Of a stretch of DNA of 34,110 nucleotides, positions 8,101-16,130 are shown in pieces. Position 1 is the first letter of the stretch. Every line of letters begins with the position of its first letter. The DNA comes from JAAZFZ01 sp035647435. Its GTDB lineage: Bacteria; Bacillota; Clostridia; Oscillospirales; Acutalibacteraceae. Below the pieces are notes generated by a model. That model was not told where the DNA came from, ran no database searches, and saw only the letters and a list, made by a program, of their open reading frames with translations. A program made the position numbers and the translations under genes. The stretch is taken from positions 1 to 34,110 of the forward strand of contig DASRNM010000141.1 of NCBI GenBank assembly GCA_035647435.1. Reading direction: 5' to 3'.

Positions 8101-8586
8101 ATGAAAGTTGCAATCTGTCCCGGTAGTTTTGACCCAATTACAAAAGGTCATCTCGATATAATCGGGCGTGCCGCAAAAATGTTTGATAAGGTCATAGTAG
8201 TAGTTATGGTTAACTATCACAAACGTGCAAGCACCTTCACCGCACAGGAGCGAATGGAAATGATATCTCGCTGCATAGGTGATTTCCCTAACGTGGTTGT
8301 TGACGTCTACAACGGTCTGCTTGCCGACTATGCAAGAACTCACAAAGCTGTTGCGATTGTCAAAGGTCTTCGTGCGGTTTCCGATTTTGAAGATGAATTT
8401 CAGCAGGCGTTGACAAATAAAAAGCTTAACCCCGATGTTGAAACTATTTTTGTAACAGCAAGTGCAGAAAATATGTTTTTGTCATCAAGCGTGGTTAAAC
8501 AGGTTTGCGAATTCGGTGGCAATATTTCTGACTTTGTTCCACCAGAAATACACAGTGACATAGTAAAAAGAATTAAAAGAGACTAA
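8101..8586 (+). CDS. coaD: Phosphopantetheine adenylyltransferase
   Basis: CoaD joins ATP and 4'-phosphopantetheine to make dephospho-CoA, the penultimate step of coenzyme A synthesis. The 161-residue protein is full length. It has the nucleotidyltransferase signature GSFDPITKGH (8-17), VKGLRAVSDFEDEFQ in the middle and the C-terminal LSSSVVKQV that closes the active site. The binding site AGGGTG (8088-8093) overlaps the rsmD stop region, so the two are one transcription unit. Confidence 0.96.
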   Translation: MKVAICPGSFDPITKGHLDIIGRAAKMFDKVIVVVMVNYHKRASTFTAQERMEMISRCIGDFPNVVVDVYNGLLADYARTHKAVAIVKGLRAVSDFEDEFQQALTNKKLNPDVETIFVTASAENMFLSSSVVKQVCEFGGNISDFVPPEIHSDIVKRIKRD

Positions 8587-8620
8587 GCTAAATAAGCTTT
8601 GACGGAAAGGGTGTTTTGGT

Positions 8621-9322
8621 ATGGCAATGGGTATAGACAACAATATGGATTCGAGTGTCAACATTGACGATTTGCTTGAAAAAATTGAAGATAAGCTTGA
8701 CAACGGCACAAGCCTTGCCATTGTTGGCAAGACTATTGTTGATGCAAAATCTATCAGAACCTATATCGAGGATATAAGGCTGAATATGCCAACGGTAATT
8801 GAAAACGCATACAGCATAACAGCTGATAGGAGCAAGATAATTGGCGATGCAAAGGCGCAGGCTAATGAAACCGTTGCTAATGCCAAGAAAAAGGCAGAAA
8901 CGCTCACGAGCAAAGCAAAACAGAAGGTTGACGAATACCTTACAAAATCAGAGGAATACTCTGCAAAGGTCATGACTAAAGCGGAGGAAGAGGCTGAAAC
9001 AATTTTAATAAACGCCCGTGAACAGGCGGCAACACTCCTTGAAGAAAACGAAATAACTCGCCAGGCAAAAAGCTATGCCGAACAAATAAGGAAAAACGCA
9101 CAGGACGAGAGAACGGCGATGCTTAACGATGCCAAACAAATGGCGGACGAGGTTATCGCAAGGGCACAAAAATGGTCAAGTGAAATCAGAATTGCCGCAA
9201 GCGGTTTTGTGGACGAAATAATAAACGGCACCGAATTTACTCTTTCTGAAAGTTTAGACGAAATCAGAACTGCAAAGCAAAACCTACACTCAGCTATCAA
9301 GAGCAACAACAACGACGAATAA
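8621..9322 (+). CDS. Long coiled-coil protein of unknown function next to coaD
   Basis: This 233-residue soluble protein is almost entirely helical. From about residue 75 to 200 it is rich in Ala, Lys and Glu with repeated segments such as AKAQANETVANAKKKAETL and AEEEAETILINAREQAATL, a pattern of a long coiled coil. No signal peptide or membrane segment is seen. Similar proteins beside coaD in Clostridia are usually labelled ATPase or H+-ATPase subunit H, but that rests on coiled-coil resemblance; there is no Walker motif. A DivIVA- or scaffold-like role is possible. The start ATG 8621 has GGAAAGGG upstream. The stop touches that of the convergent gene with no gap. Confidence 0.7.
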   Translation: MAMGIDNNMDSSVNIDDLLEKIEDKLDNGTSLAIVGKTIVDAKSIRTYIEDIRLNMPTVIENAYSITADRSKIIGDAKAQANETVANAKKKAETLTSKAKQKVDEYLTKSEEYSAKVMTKAEEEAETILINAREQAATLLEENEITRQAKSYAEQIRKNAQDERTAMLNDAKQMADEVIARAQKWSSEIRIAASGFVDEIINGTEFTLSESLDEIRTAKQNLHSAIKSNNNDE

Positions 9323-10159
9323 TCAGTTTTCTTCGGCTCTTGATTTTTGAGTTGACTTGAAATCTTTTTCACAATCATACCCAGTCAAAAACAGTGAGTA
9401 CCTGAGGCAACATTGTTTGTAGTATGGCCATACATATGCAACAGGGAACAACACAGAACACAACAAAAACCACGGCATAAAACTCAGTTTAAACATGAAT
9501 ATTTTCAAGCACCTCCCTTGCGTTAGGGTGGTGCTTCTTTTTATTGCATCCACAACACCTACTCTGGGGTTTTTGGCAAGGATAAAAGAGGATAAAAAAT
9601 ACCTTTGAGAAATTATAAGATAAAAAATGTAACCGAATAAGGTCAAAACCACACCGCCCGAAAGCAACGCAATCAACAAGTTTAATTCTACAAAACCGTC
9701 CTTGAGCATTTCAAAGCTCATGAGCAGAATTATTATACCGGGCGAAAAAAACATGATCGCCCACATCATTTTCAAAGAGCTATTGCTAACCCAAAATCTT
9801 ACACTTTTAAAGGCGTTCTTAGGTGAGTACCAATATAAAACACGCTTAACTCTCGGCTTTTTACCGCTCGCAGAGCTTAAAAACCACGCATCTCTCCCTG
9901 TTTTCATGGGTGCAAGAAGCAAAAAGGCAATTGTTAAAACCAAGAACGACAACAAAACCCTTAAAACACTTGGCAATAACTCCCACTTTGAAGCCGTAAA
10001 ATCGTTCACGATGTTTGTTTCAAATAAATACTGCGCCCCTGCACATATAATTGTGCAAAAAATTGAAATGATAATACTGATTAACAACAACAAAACAGCG
10101 CCAAAACCGTTCCCTGCAAGCAGATATTTGCTTTGAAGCTTTAAATAACTGTTTTTCAT
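9323..10159 (-). CDS. Multi-pass membrane protein, DUF975-like
   Basis: A 278-residue protein with about five to six hydrophobic segments (near residues 18-45, 65-88, 132-150, 160-187 and 225-250) separated by basic loops. The general plan, a helix near the N-terminus, a middle RYFLSSFILAKNP segment and a C-terminal aromatic stretch before a charged tail, resembles the DUF975 family of Firmicute membrane proteins, but the resemblance is loose. Function is unknown. The start ATG has GGGTGG just upstream. It is convergent with the coiled-coil gene and shares no bases with it; no terminator is visible at the junction. Confidence 0.6.
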   Translation of the reverse strand: MKNSYLKLQSKYLLAGNGFGAVLLLLISIIISIFCTIICAGAQYLFETNIVNDFTASKWELLPSVLRVLLSFLVLTIAFLLLAPMKTGRDAWFLSSASGKKPRVKRVLYWYSPKNAFKSVRFWVSNSSLKMMWAIMFFSPGIIILLMSFEMLKDGFVELNLLIALLSGGVVLTLFGYIFYLIISQRYFLSSFILAKNPRVGVVDAIKRSTTLTQGRCLKIFMFKLSFMPWFLLCSVLFPVAYVWPYYKQCCLRYSLFLTGYDCEKDFKSTQKSRAEEN

Positions 10160-10278
10160 CTAACCACCCTTAATATTTAATCAATTGTATTTTGCCATGT
10201 TTTGGCTGTATATATACTGTTTTATTGTTGTTTGAATTATTTCTTCAATACTTTGTTGAATGTGCTGGGTTTTGGTAG

Positions 10279-10292
10279 TGGTTTTATAACCA
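10279..10292. promoter_or_regulatory. Candidate operator upstream of the aldolase operon
   Basis: TGGTT and its complement AACCA flank four bases, making a 14-base perfect inverted repeat just upstream of the operon promoter. The regulator is unknown. Confidence 0.35.
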
Positions 10293-10301
10293 TATGTTCC
10301 A

Positions 10302-10330
10302 TTGTTGTGGTGAAAGCATTCTGATAAAAT
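10302..10330 (+). promoter_or_regulatory. Candidate promoter and CRE-like site of the aldolase operon
   Basis: TTGTTG (10302-10307), 17 bases, then TAAAAT (10325-10330). The spacer holds TGAAAGCATTCTGA (10311-10324), which matches the catabolite-responsive-element consensus except at two positions. CcpA repression would fit a sugar-catabolism operon and the HPr with Ser46 in this window, but the match is weak. Confidence 0.4.
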
Positions 10331-10364
10331 TGTTATATATTTTAATGTTTAGGAGAAAATTGTT

Positions 10365-11030
10365 TTGAATAACTTAATTAATGTAAAAAAAGACATTGTT
10401 CAGGTTGGCAAAGATTTGTATGATAAGGGTTTGCTTGTAGGTACCGACGGGAATATAAGCGTAAAAGTCGATGAGAATAAAATATTAATCACTGCCTCAG
10501 GCTTTTGTAAAGGCAAACTCAACGAAGAACAAATAACCCTTGTTACTCTCGACGGTGAAATCCTTTCGGGCTTAAAGCCCGCTCGTGATATTCGAATGCA
10601 CCTTGCAGCATACAAACAAAAACCGAATACCGGTGCGGTTGTTCATGCGCATCCACCTTTTACAACAGGTTTTTCAATGTCTGAGATTGATATGAGCAAG
10701 GTGTCTCTGCCTGAGGTGCTTTTTAACCTCAACGGTATAGCCGTTACCGAATACACAACGCCAACAACAATTGAAGTCCCTCGTGAGGTAACTCGTGTTC
10801 TCAAGGAAAAGCCTGAAAGTCAAGCGATAATTCTCACATGTCATGGTGCATTGACTCTCGGCAGCAATGTGTTTGACGCATTTTATAAAATGGAAACACT
10901 CGAAATGTTCTGCAAGGCCACTCTTGTTTCTCGAATTTTTGGCAACACTCGCCACCTCAACGAAGAACAGCTTTTGAACATCAAAAGGCTTATGAATGGT
11001 GAAAAACCGGACGATGTTATAAAACCCTAA
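10365..11030 (+). CDS. Class II (zinc) aldolase, L-fuculose-phosphate aldolase family
   Basis: Members cleave a ketose-1-phosphate into dihydroxyacetone phosphate and an aldehyde using Zn2+. The protein has 221 residues with the zinc ligands as HAHPP (His94, His96) and CHGALTLG (His160). The acidic residue equivalent to FucA Glu73 appears to be Asp75 (ARDIRMHL), a conservative change worth checking. The start is TTG 10365 behind AGGAGA (10351-10356). It is the first of three genes with a TIM-like isomerase and an FGGY kinase, an arrangement that suggests ketose phosphorylation, cleavage and triose isomerisation. The substrate (fuculose, rhamnulose, ribulose or another ketose) cannot be read from sequence. 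Confidence 0.88.
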   Translation: MNNLINVKKDIVQVGKDLYDKGLLVGTDGNISVKVDENKILITASGFCKGKLNEEQITLVTLDGEILSGLKPARDIRMHLAAYKQKPNTGAVVHAHPPFTTGFSMSEIDMSKVSLPEVLFNLNGIAVTEYTTPTTIEVPREVTRVLKEKPESQAIILTCHGALTLGSNVFDAFYKMETLEMFCKATLVSRIFGNTRHLNEEQLLNIKRLMNGEKPDDVIKP

Positions 11031-11045
11031 ATTGCAAATTAAGGA

Positions 11046-11858
11046 GTGATTAAAATACAGGGTTTTTTATTGGGCACAAATTGGAAGATGAATAAGAACT
11101 TCGCACAGGCGCAAGAATATGTTGATGAATTAATCAATCTTGTTTCTACTCACCGACAGTTTTCATACTTCATAATCCCTCCCTACACACATTTAAATGA
11201 TATAAAACAGCAACTCAAAAACAGTGACATTATGCTCGGCGCACAAAACATGCATTGGGCAACACAAGGTGCATATACTGGTGAAATCTCACCACGGTGG
11301 CTAAGTGATGTCGGCGTTAACATCGCCCTGCTCGGTCACTCCGAAAGAAGACAGTATTATAACGAAAACGATGCGCACTTGAATAAAAAAGTCCATTCTG
11401 CACTTGAATACGGTATGACCGCATTGCTATGTGTCGGTGAATATCAGGAAGATAAAAAGTTTGGCGTTACAAGCGAAGTTATTCGCCGACAAATTAAAAT
11501 TGGGCTGTTCAACATTGAACCACAGAATTTGGAAAAAGTATGGGTCGCATATGAGCCTGTTTGGGCTATCGGTGAAAAGGGCACCCCTGCTGACCCTGAC
11601 TATGTTGAGGGTGTGCATCTGGTTATCAGAGAACAGCTTTTAGAGCTTTTTGGCAACGCAGGTGAAAAGGTTTCGATTCTTTACGGCGGAAGTGTAAACG
11701 TTGAAAACTGCGTTTCTCTCTCAAAAAGAAAAAATGTGGACGGATTGTTTATAGGGCGTTCGGCTTGGGATATTTTAACGTTTAAAAAAATTGTAGAATT
11801 GCTTCTAAAAGCAGATGTAGGTACATCAAACAAAGCTGGGAGAAGTCTATATGAATAA
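11046..11858 (+). CDS. Triosephosphate-isomerase-like enzyme with altered loop 6
   Basis: A complete TIM barrel of about 270 residues. The catalytic triad of TIM is present: Lys14 (NWKMN), His98 (GHSERR) and Glu170 (AYEPVWAIG). The mobile loop that closes over the substrate normally reads PVWAIGTGKTA; here it reads PVWAIGEKGTPAD. Changes of this kind are seen, to my memory, in TIM relatives acting on four-carbon sugar phosphates such as L-erythrulose 1-phosphate isomerase. So it may be a true TIM for the aldolase product or an isomerase of another sugar phosphate. The start is unclear: GTG 11046 is part of the sequence AAGGAGTG that looks like the binding site itself. The 3' end overlaps the kinase by 8 bases. 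Confidence 0.85.
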   Translation: MIKIQGFLLGTNWKMNKNFAQAQEYVDELINLVSTHRQFSYFIIPPYTHLNDIKQQLKNSDIMLGAQNMHWATQGAYTGEISPRWLSDVGVNIALLGHSERRQYYNENDAHLNKKVHSALEYGMTALLCVGEYQEDKKFGVTSEVIRRQIKIGLFNIEPQNLEKVWVAYEPVWAIGEKGTPADPDYVEGVHLVIREQLLELFGNAGEKVSILYGGSVNVENCVSLSKRKNVDGLFIGRSAWDILTFKKIVELLLKADVGTSNKAGRSLYE

Positions 11859-13386
11859 TTGCTTTTTAGGTATTGATTACGGCACAGGCGGTTGCAAGGC
11901 ATGCATAATTGACGAGCGGGCAAATGTTCTCTCTTATGCATACCGAGAATACCCGATCATTACAAATCAAGAACTTTATTCTGAGCACATTGTGTCAAAT
12001 TATTGGCCGGCCACGTGCTCTATGATAAAGGAATGCCTGAAAAAATCAGGTATCACGCCTGAAAACATTAAGGGAATAGGCACATCCTCTGCAATGCCGT
12101 CACTTGTTATGATTGATAAAAACGGCGAACCCATCAACAACGCTTATAACCTCATGGACAGGCGTGCAAAAAAACAAGTGAAATGGTTAGAAGACACTTT
12201 GACATCAGAGAAAGTGTTTGAAATCACAGCAAACCATGTTGAAGACCATCCTGTTTTAGTAAACCTTCTTTGGGAAAAAGAAAACCGTCCAAATGATTTC
12301 AAGCGAATAGATAAAGCTCTTACCATTGACGGATATATACGATATAAATTTACAGGCGAAAAAACCTCACACTATTCTGCGGGAATATTTTACGGTGTGG
12401 CTTACAATATTCTAAAACGTGAGTTTGATAAAGACATCTTAGACTACATCGGTCTTGACATAGATTTATTGCCAAAATTTAGCCGCTGTGAGGATATAAT
12501 CGGTTATGTGACGAAAGATGCCGCTTTGGAATGCAGTCTTGTGGAGGGTATCCCTGTTGCCTGCGGTCAGGTTGACTGCAACGCCGGTTGGCTCGGCGGA
12601 GGTGCTACCGAAGTCGGTGATATACAATTGAATTTGGGCACCTGTGGCAACTTTGGAGTTGTTCACAACACCACAAACTTCATTCAAGAGATGTTTAATT
12701 TCCCTTACACTATCGATTGTACGAACACATATGTTACCGTTTCAACAACGCTTACGGGCGGTCAAGTTATGCGATATCTGAAGGAAAGCTTTTCTCATTT
12801 AGAGAATGCAATGTCAAAGCTTGTTCCCAACTTTGACAGCTATGATTACCTCAACTTTGAAGCCGAAAGTGTACCTTTAGGCTGTGAAGGGCTCATTGTT
12901 TTGCCTTATCTTATGGGTGAACGCACACCTATTTGGGACACCGACGCAAGGGGTGTTATATTTGGGCTTTCGCTGCACCACACAAAAGCACATCTTGTTC
13001 GCGCGATGATGGAGGGCGTTGCCTTTGCAATGTATGATTCATTCAGAATTTTTCAACAAAAAGGGATAAAAATGAATGTGCCGATGGTTATGAATGAAGG
13101 CGGAGCAAAAAGCAAGCTATGGCGAAGAATAATAACCGACACGTTAAACATCCCCACGGTTATGCTTAAAAGTCGAGTCGGCGCACCCTATGGCGATGCT
13201 TTGCTTGCTGCTGTTTCCACTGGTTATCTGAATGATTATTCAATCGTTAAGCAAAGGGTTGAATATGTTGACAGATTAGATCCTATCCCCGAAAACCATG
13301 AAAAATATATGAAGCATTTCAAAGTTTATAAAAACATTTATGAACATTTAAAGGACGATTTTAAGGATTTGAAATCGCTAGTCTAA
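11851..13386 (+). CDS. FGGY-family carbohydrate kinase
   Basis: A 511-residue sugar kinase of the xylulokinase/glycerol kinase superfamily. It shows the N-terminal phosphate-binding GIDYGTGGCK, the catalytic Asp242 in CGQVDCNAGWLGGG, the second phosphate motif LNLGTCGNFG and the adenosine motif NEGGAKSKLWRRI. It should phosphorylate a ketose or polyol to feed the aldolase encoded two genes upstream. The start ATG 11851 lies inside the end of the isomerase gene behind GGGAGAAG (11836-11843), so translation is coupled. The strong terminator at 13396-13438 ends the operon. No transporter or regulator gene is next to it. Confidence 0.9.
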   Translation: MNNCFLGIDYGTGGCKACIIDERANVLSYAYREYPIITNQELYSEHIVSNYWPATCSMIKECLKKSGITPENIKGIGTSSAMPSLVMIDKNGEPINNAYNLMDRRAKKQVKWLEDTLTSEKVFEITANHVEDHPVLVNLLWEKENRPNDFKRIDKALTIDGYIRYKFTGEKTSHYSAGIFYGVAYNILKREFDKDILDYIGLDIDLLPKFSRCEDIIGYVTKDAALECSLVEGIPVACGQVDCNAGWLGGGATEVGDIQLNLGTCGNFGVVHNTTNFIQEMFNFPYTIDCTNTYVTVSTTLTGGQVMRYLKESFSHLENAMSKLVPNFDSYDYLNFEAESVPLGCEGLIVLPYLMGERTPIWDTDARGVIFGLSLHHTKAHLVRAMMEGVAFAMYDSFRIFQQKGIKMNVPMVMNEGGAKSKLWRRIITDTLNIPTVMLKSRVGAPYGDALLAAVSTGYLNDYSIVKQRVEYVDRLDPIPENHEKYMKHFKVYKNIYEHLKDDFKDLKSLV

Positions 13387-13395
13387 CACCACAAT

Positions 13396-13438
13396 AAAAA
13401 ACCTCCTTTGCGTGATTTTACGCATTAAGGAGGTTTTT
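13396..13438. terminator. Bidirectional terminator between the kinase and leuB genes
   Basis: AAAAACCTCCTT and AAGGAGGTTTTT pair around an inner TGCGT/ACGCA stem. A-rich and T-rich flanks make it work for both convergent transcripts. Confidence 0.88.
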
Positions 13439-13457
13439 GTATTTGTTTTAATTGAGA

Positions 13458-14528
13458 TTACAGCAGACTTTTAACGATATCTCCCATTTCAGATGTCCCT
13501 ACTTTTTTAAAGCCCTCTGCGTAAATGTCAGGTGTTCTCACCGTTTCAAGCGCGCGTGTTACAGCATCTTCAACAGCCTGTGCCGCCTTCGGCTCATCGA
13601 ATGAATACCTAAGCATCATTGCTATTGATAAAATAGTTGCAAGCGGGTTTGAAATCCCCTTGCCTGCAATGTCGGGCGCCGAGCCGTGAATGGGTTCATA
13701 CAACCCAAAACTCCCTTGTGCAAGGCTTGCAGAGGCGAGCATTCCTATTGAGCCACTTATCATTGAAGCCTCATCGGATAAAATATCACCAAAAATATTC
13801 GATGTTACAATTACATCAAACTGCGCAGGGTTTCTAACAAGCTGCATTGCACAGTTGTCAACATACATATGCGAAATCTCGACGTCGGGATAGTCCTTTG
13901 CCATCTCAACAACTGTTTCTCTCCACAGCCTTGAGGACTCGAGGACATTTGCCTTGTCGACCGAGCAAAGCTTACCGCTCCTTTTTTGTGCCATTTCAAA
14001 ACCGACTTTCGCAATTCTGCGAACCTCAGGCACGGAGTAGCATTCAGTATCATAAGCGGCAGGGCTACCGTCTTTTTCAAACCTGCCCCTTTCACCGAAA
14101 TATATACCACCTGTCAGCTCTCTGACAACCATTATATCAAGATTATCGCCTATTATGCTTTCTTTTATCGGTGAAGCGCTCTTCAACGGTGCAAAAATTT
14201 TTGCCGGGCGCAAATTAGCATAAAGCCCGAGCGCGCTTCTGATTCCGAGCAAGCCCGCTTCGGGGCGCAAATTTCCGGGGAGATTTTCCCACTTTTCGCC
14301 ACCGACAGCACCGAGTAAAACGCTTTGCGCCTTTTTGCAGATATCAACAGTGCTTTCAGGCAATGGTACACCTGTTTCATCAATCGCACAACCGCCCATA
14401 AGGCAATAGTTATAATTAAATTTAAAGCCAAATTTTTCACCTGTGGCGTCAAGCACTTTCAACGCTTCGTCCACTATTTCAGGGCCTATTCCATCCCCTT
14501 TGATTACGGCAATATTATATTCTTTCAT
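13458..14528 (-). CDS. leuB: 3-isopropylmalate dehydrogenase
   Basis: LeuB oxidises and decarboxylates 3-isopropylmalate with NAD+ in leucine synthesis. The 356-residue protein is full length, with GDGIGPEIV near the N-terminus, the conserved VDKANVLESSRLWRE and FGDILSDEASMISGSIGMLASASL near the metal and cofactor sites. The start ATG has GGAGAAAAG just upstream, 10 bases after the stop of the dehydrogenase gene before it. It is the last gene of a run beginning at ylbJ; leuA lies 10 kb away with its own T-box, and leuCD are not in the window. No T-box is seen here. Confidence 0.96.
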   Translation of the reverse strand: MKEYNIAVIKGDGIGPEIVDEALKVLDATGEKFGFKFNYNYCLMGGCAIDETGVPLPESTVDICKKAQSVLLGAVGGEKWENLPGNLRPEAGLLGIRSALGLYANLRPAKIFAPLKSASPIKESIIGDNLDIMVVRELTGGIYFGERGRFEKDGSPAAYDTECYSVPEVRRIAKVGFEMAQKRSGKLCSVDKANVLESSRLWRETVVEMAKDYPDVEISHMYVDNCAMQLVRNPAQFDVIVTSNIFGDILSDEASMISGSIGMLASASLAQGSFGLYEPIHGSAPDIAGKGISNPLATILSIAMMLRYSFDEPKAAQAVEDAVTRALETVRTPDIYAEGFKKVGTSEMGDIVKSLL

Positions 14529-14538
14529 CTTTTCTCCT

Positions 14539-15339
14539 TTATCTTGTCAAAAGACCAGCATCCAAAACATATTGGCTCCCGGTTACATATTTTGCCTTGT
14601 CGCTTGCGAGAAAAAGAACAGAGTTTGCAACATCCTCAGCCCCAATCCACGGCACGGGTATCAGGTTGCCTGCGGAGCGTTCTGCAACCTCCTGCGGTGT
14701 CAGGCCCTCCATTTCAGCAAGCCCGTCATTCATCGGTGTATCGACACCCGTTGGGTGAATGCTTAAAACTCTTACCCCGTACGGAGCCAATTCAATCGCC
14801 TGTGATTTTGTTAGCCCGACCATGCCAAATTTTGACGCAGCATAGTGTGAAAGCCTATTCATTCCCCTCAACCCACCGATTGAGGAATTGTTAATAATAA
14901 CTCCACTTTTTTGTTTTATCATTTGTGGAATCACATATTTTGAAACGAGCCATGCTCCTTTGAGGTTTATATCTATCATTGAATCCCATTCATTCTCTGT
15001 CAATTCGTGTGAAAGACCATATGCGCACACGCCTGCGTTATTAAAAAGGATATCAATCGAGCCAAAACAGCTTATCCCTTTTTCGACTGCAGATTCAACC
15101 TCATTTGCTTTACGAACATCACCTGTGCAGATTTCAATTCGTGCCCCGAGGGCCTCAACATCTTCTTTTAACTTTATCAAATCATCGCCACAGGTGGAAT
15201 TATAGGAGGGGTACTCGATTTTTTGACACAAATCAAATGCAATTATGTTTGCACCCTCTTTTGCGAATTCGAGTGTAGTTACTCTGCCTTGCCCTTTTGC
15301 TGCACCCGTTATAAAAACTGTTTTATTTTTAAATTCCAC
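14539..15339 (-). CDS. Short-chain dehydrogenase, mycofactocin-dependent-like subfamily
   Basis: A 266-residue classical-type SDR. It has the cofactor motif TGAAKGQGR (11-19), NNAG (100-103) and the catalytic Ser153, Tyr166 and Lys170. The GQGR form of the cofactor motif and an insert after the second strand (CQKIEYPSYNSTCGDDL) are features I associate with carveol-dehydrogenase-like and mycofactocin-coupled SDRs, whose nicotinamide is held tightly. No mycofactocin biosynthesis gene is in the window, so dependence on that cofactor is only a possibility. It probably oxidises an alcohol; the substrate is unknown. It sits 19 bases after an AhpD-like gene and 10 bases before leuB. Confidence 0.82.
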   Translation of the reverse strand: MEFKNKTVFITGAAKGQGRVTTLEFAKEGANIIAFDLCQKIEYPSYNSTCGDDLIKLKEDVEALGARIEICTGDVRKANEVESAVEKGISCFGSIDILFNNAGVCAYGLSHELTENEWDSMIDINLKGAWLVSKYVIPQMIKQKSGVIINNSSIGGLRGMNRLSHYAASKFGMVGLTKSQAIELAPYGVRVLSIHPTGVDTPMNDGLAEMEGLTPQEVAERSAGNLIPVPWIGAEDVANSVLFLASDKAKYVTGSQYVLDAGLLTR

Positions 15340-15358
15340 TTTTATTCCTCCGCACTAA

Positions 15359-15871
15359 TCAGTATCCAATTAGATTTTCATCAAGCTCCACCTTGAGAGC
15401 ATTGTTGATTAGGTTTGTTGCAATCATAACAGCACCGAATGCTGTGAGCAAAACAATTTGCTCTTGCGTAAAAACACTTTTGAGCCTTGAAAAAATACTA
15501 TCTTCTATATTGTGCGGGTTTTTAACAAGCTGCCTACCGTAGTCAATCAAAAGTTTTTGCTTATCTGTAAATTCGAACCCCTCAAAAGCTACATTTTCAT
15601 CTTTTAGTATTTTTTTGAAAAAAGTCGAACAAATGAGGCAATCGTTTTCGCTTGATATGGCATAGCAAAAAAAGTTAATATCAAGTGAAGATAAAAACTT
15701 CTGCGCCTCTTTTCTAAGAGTGTACCACTCCATCAAAGCATTGAATGCCGGCACACTGTTGAGCAACGTTTTTTTCATGTTTGTAATCTTACCAATTTTT
15801 TTATGCTTATCATATGCGGCGCGTGCAGCGGTTGACGCCGTTTGGTAGTCAATCATTGATATATAAGCCAT
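15359..15871 (-). CDS. AhpD/carboxymuconolactone-decarboxylase-like protein
   Basis: A 170-residue all-helical protein with a CxxC pair, Cys78 and Cys81 (NDCLICSTFFKK), in the place of the peroxidatic/resolving pair of AhpD-like proteins, and a C-terminal IATNLINNALKVELDE typical of the carboxymuconolactone decarboxylase fold. The histidine normally found four residues after the second Cys of AhpD (CxxCxxxH) is missing, so the redox mechanism may differ. The start is ATG 15871 behind GGGGGAA; the frame is open to 15910, but that start lies beside the previous stop and has no good site. It belongs with the SDR gene downstream; together they may handle an organic alcohol or peroxide. Confidence 0.7.
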   Translation of the reverse strand: MAYISMIDYQTASTAARAAYDKHKKIGKITNMKKTLLNSVPAFNALMEWYTLRKEAQKFLSSLDINFFCYAISSENDCLICSTFFKKILKDENVAFEGFEFTDKQKLLIDYGRQLVKNPHNIEDSIFSRLKSVFTQEQIVLLTAFGAVMIATNLINNALKVELDENLIGY

Positions 15872-15887
15872 ATCAATTCCCCCGTTA

Positions 15888-16106
15888 TTATAATTCAAAT
15901 TCCTTTTCATCCATTTCTGGTATTAACGGCTTTTCTTTTGGCCGACGATTCAAAGGATTATATTTAAATTTGCGACATGAGGAGTCGGTTCTCATGACAC
16001 CCTTTTTGATGCACAAAATACATTCGCCGTCGGGCGATAGCCTACCATATATACAATAAGAACAAGAAGGAGGTATCTCTTTTACGTTTAACAGCTTTCT
16101 TTTCAA
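15888..16106 (-). CDS. Small cysteine-rich protein, possibly metal-binding
   Basis: A protein of 72 residues from a TTG start that follows AGAGGTGAG; a GTG at 16115 lies inside that binding site and is less likely. It has two CxxC pairs (PSCSYCIYG and GECILCIKK), and a further cysteine in SSCRKFKYNPLNRRP. Four or five cysteines at these spacings suggest a zinc ribbon or small iron-sulphur site. The tail is proline-rich and acidic. I recall similar unnamed proteins in many Oscillospirales, but no function. It lies between ylbJ and the AhpD-like gene with gaps of 24 and 16 bases, so it is probably in the same transcript. Confidence 0.7.
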   Translation of the reverse strand: MKRKLLNVKEIPPSCSYCIYGRLSPDGECILCIKKGVMRTDSSCRKFKYNPLNRRPKEKPLIPEMDEKEFEL

Positions 16107-16130
16107 ACAGCTCACCTCTTAAGAAATATG

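Noticed and set aside
13637..14174. Plus-strand open frames opposite leuB
   Set aside because: They are shadows of leuB, have no binding sites and no recognisable protein character.
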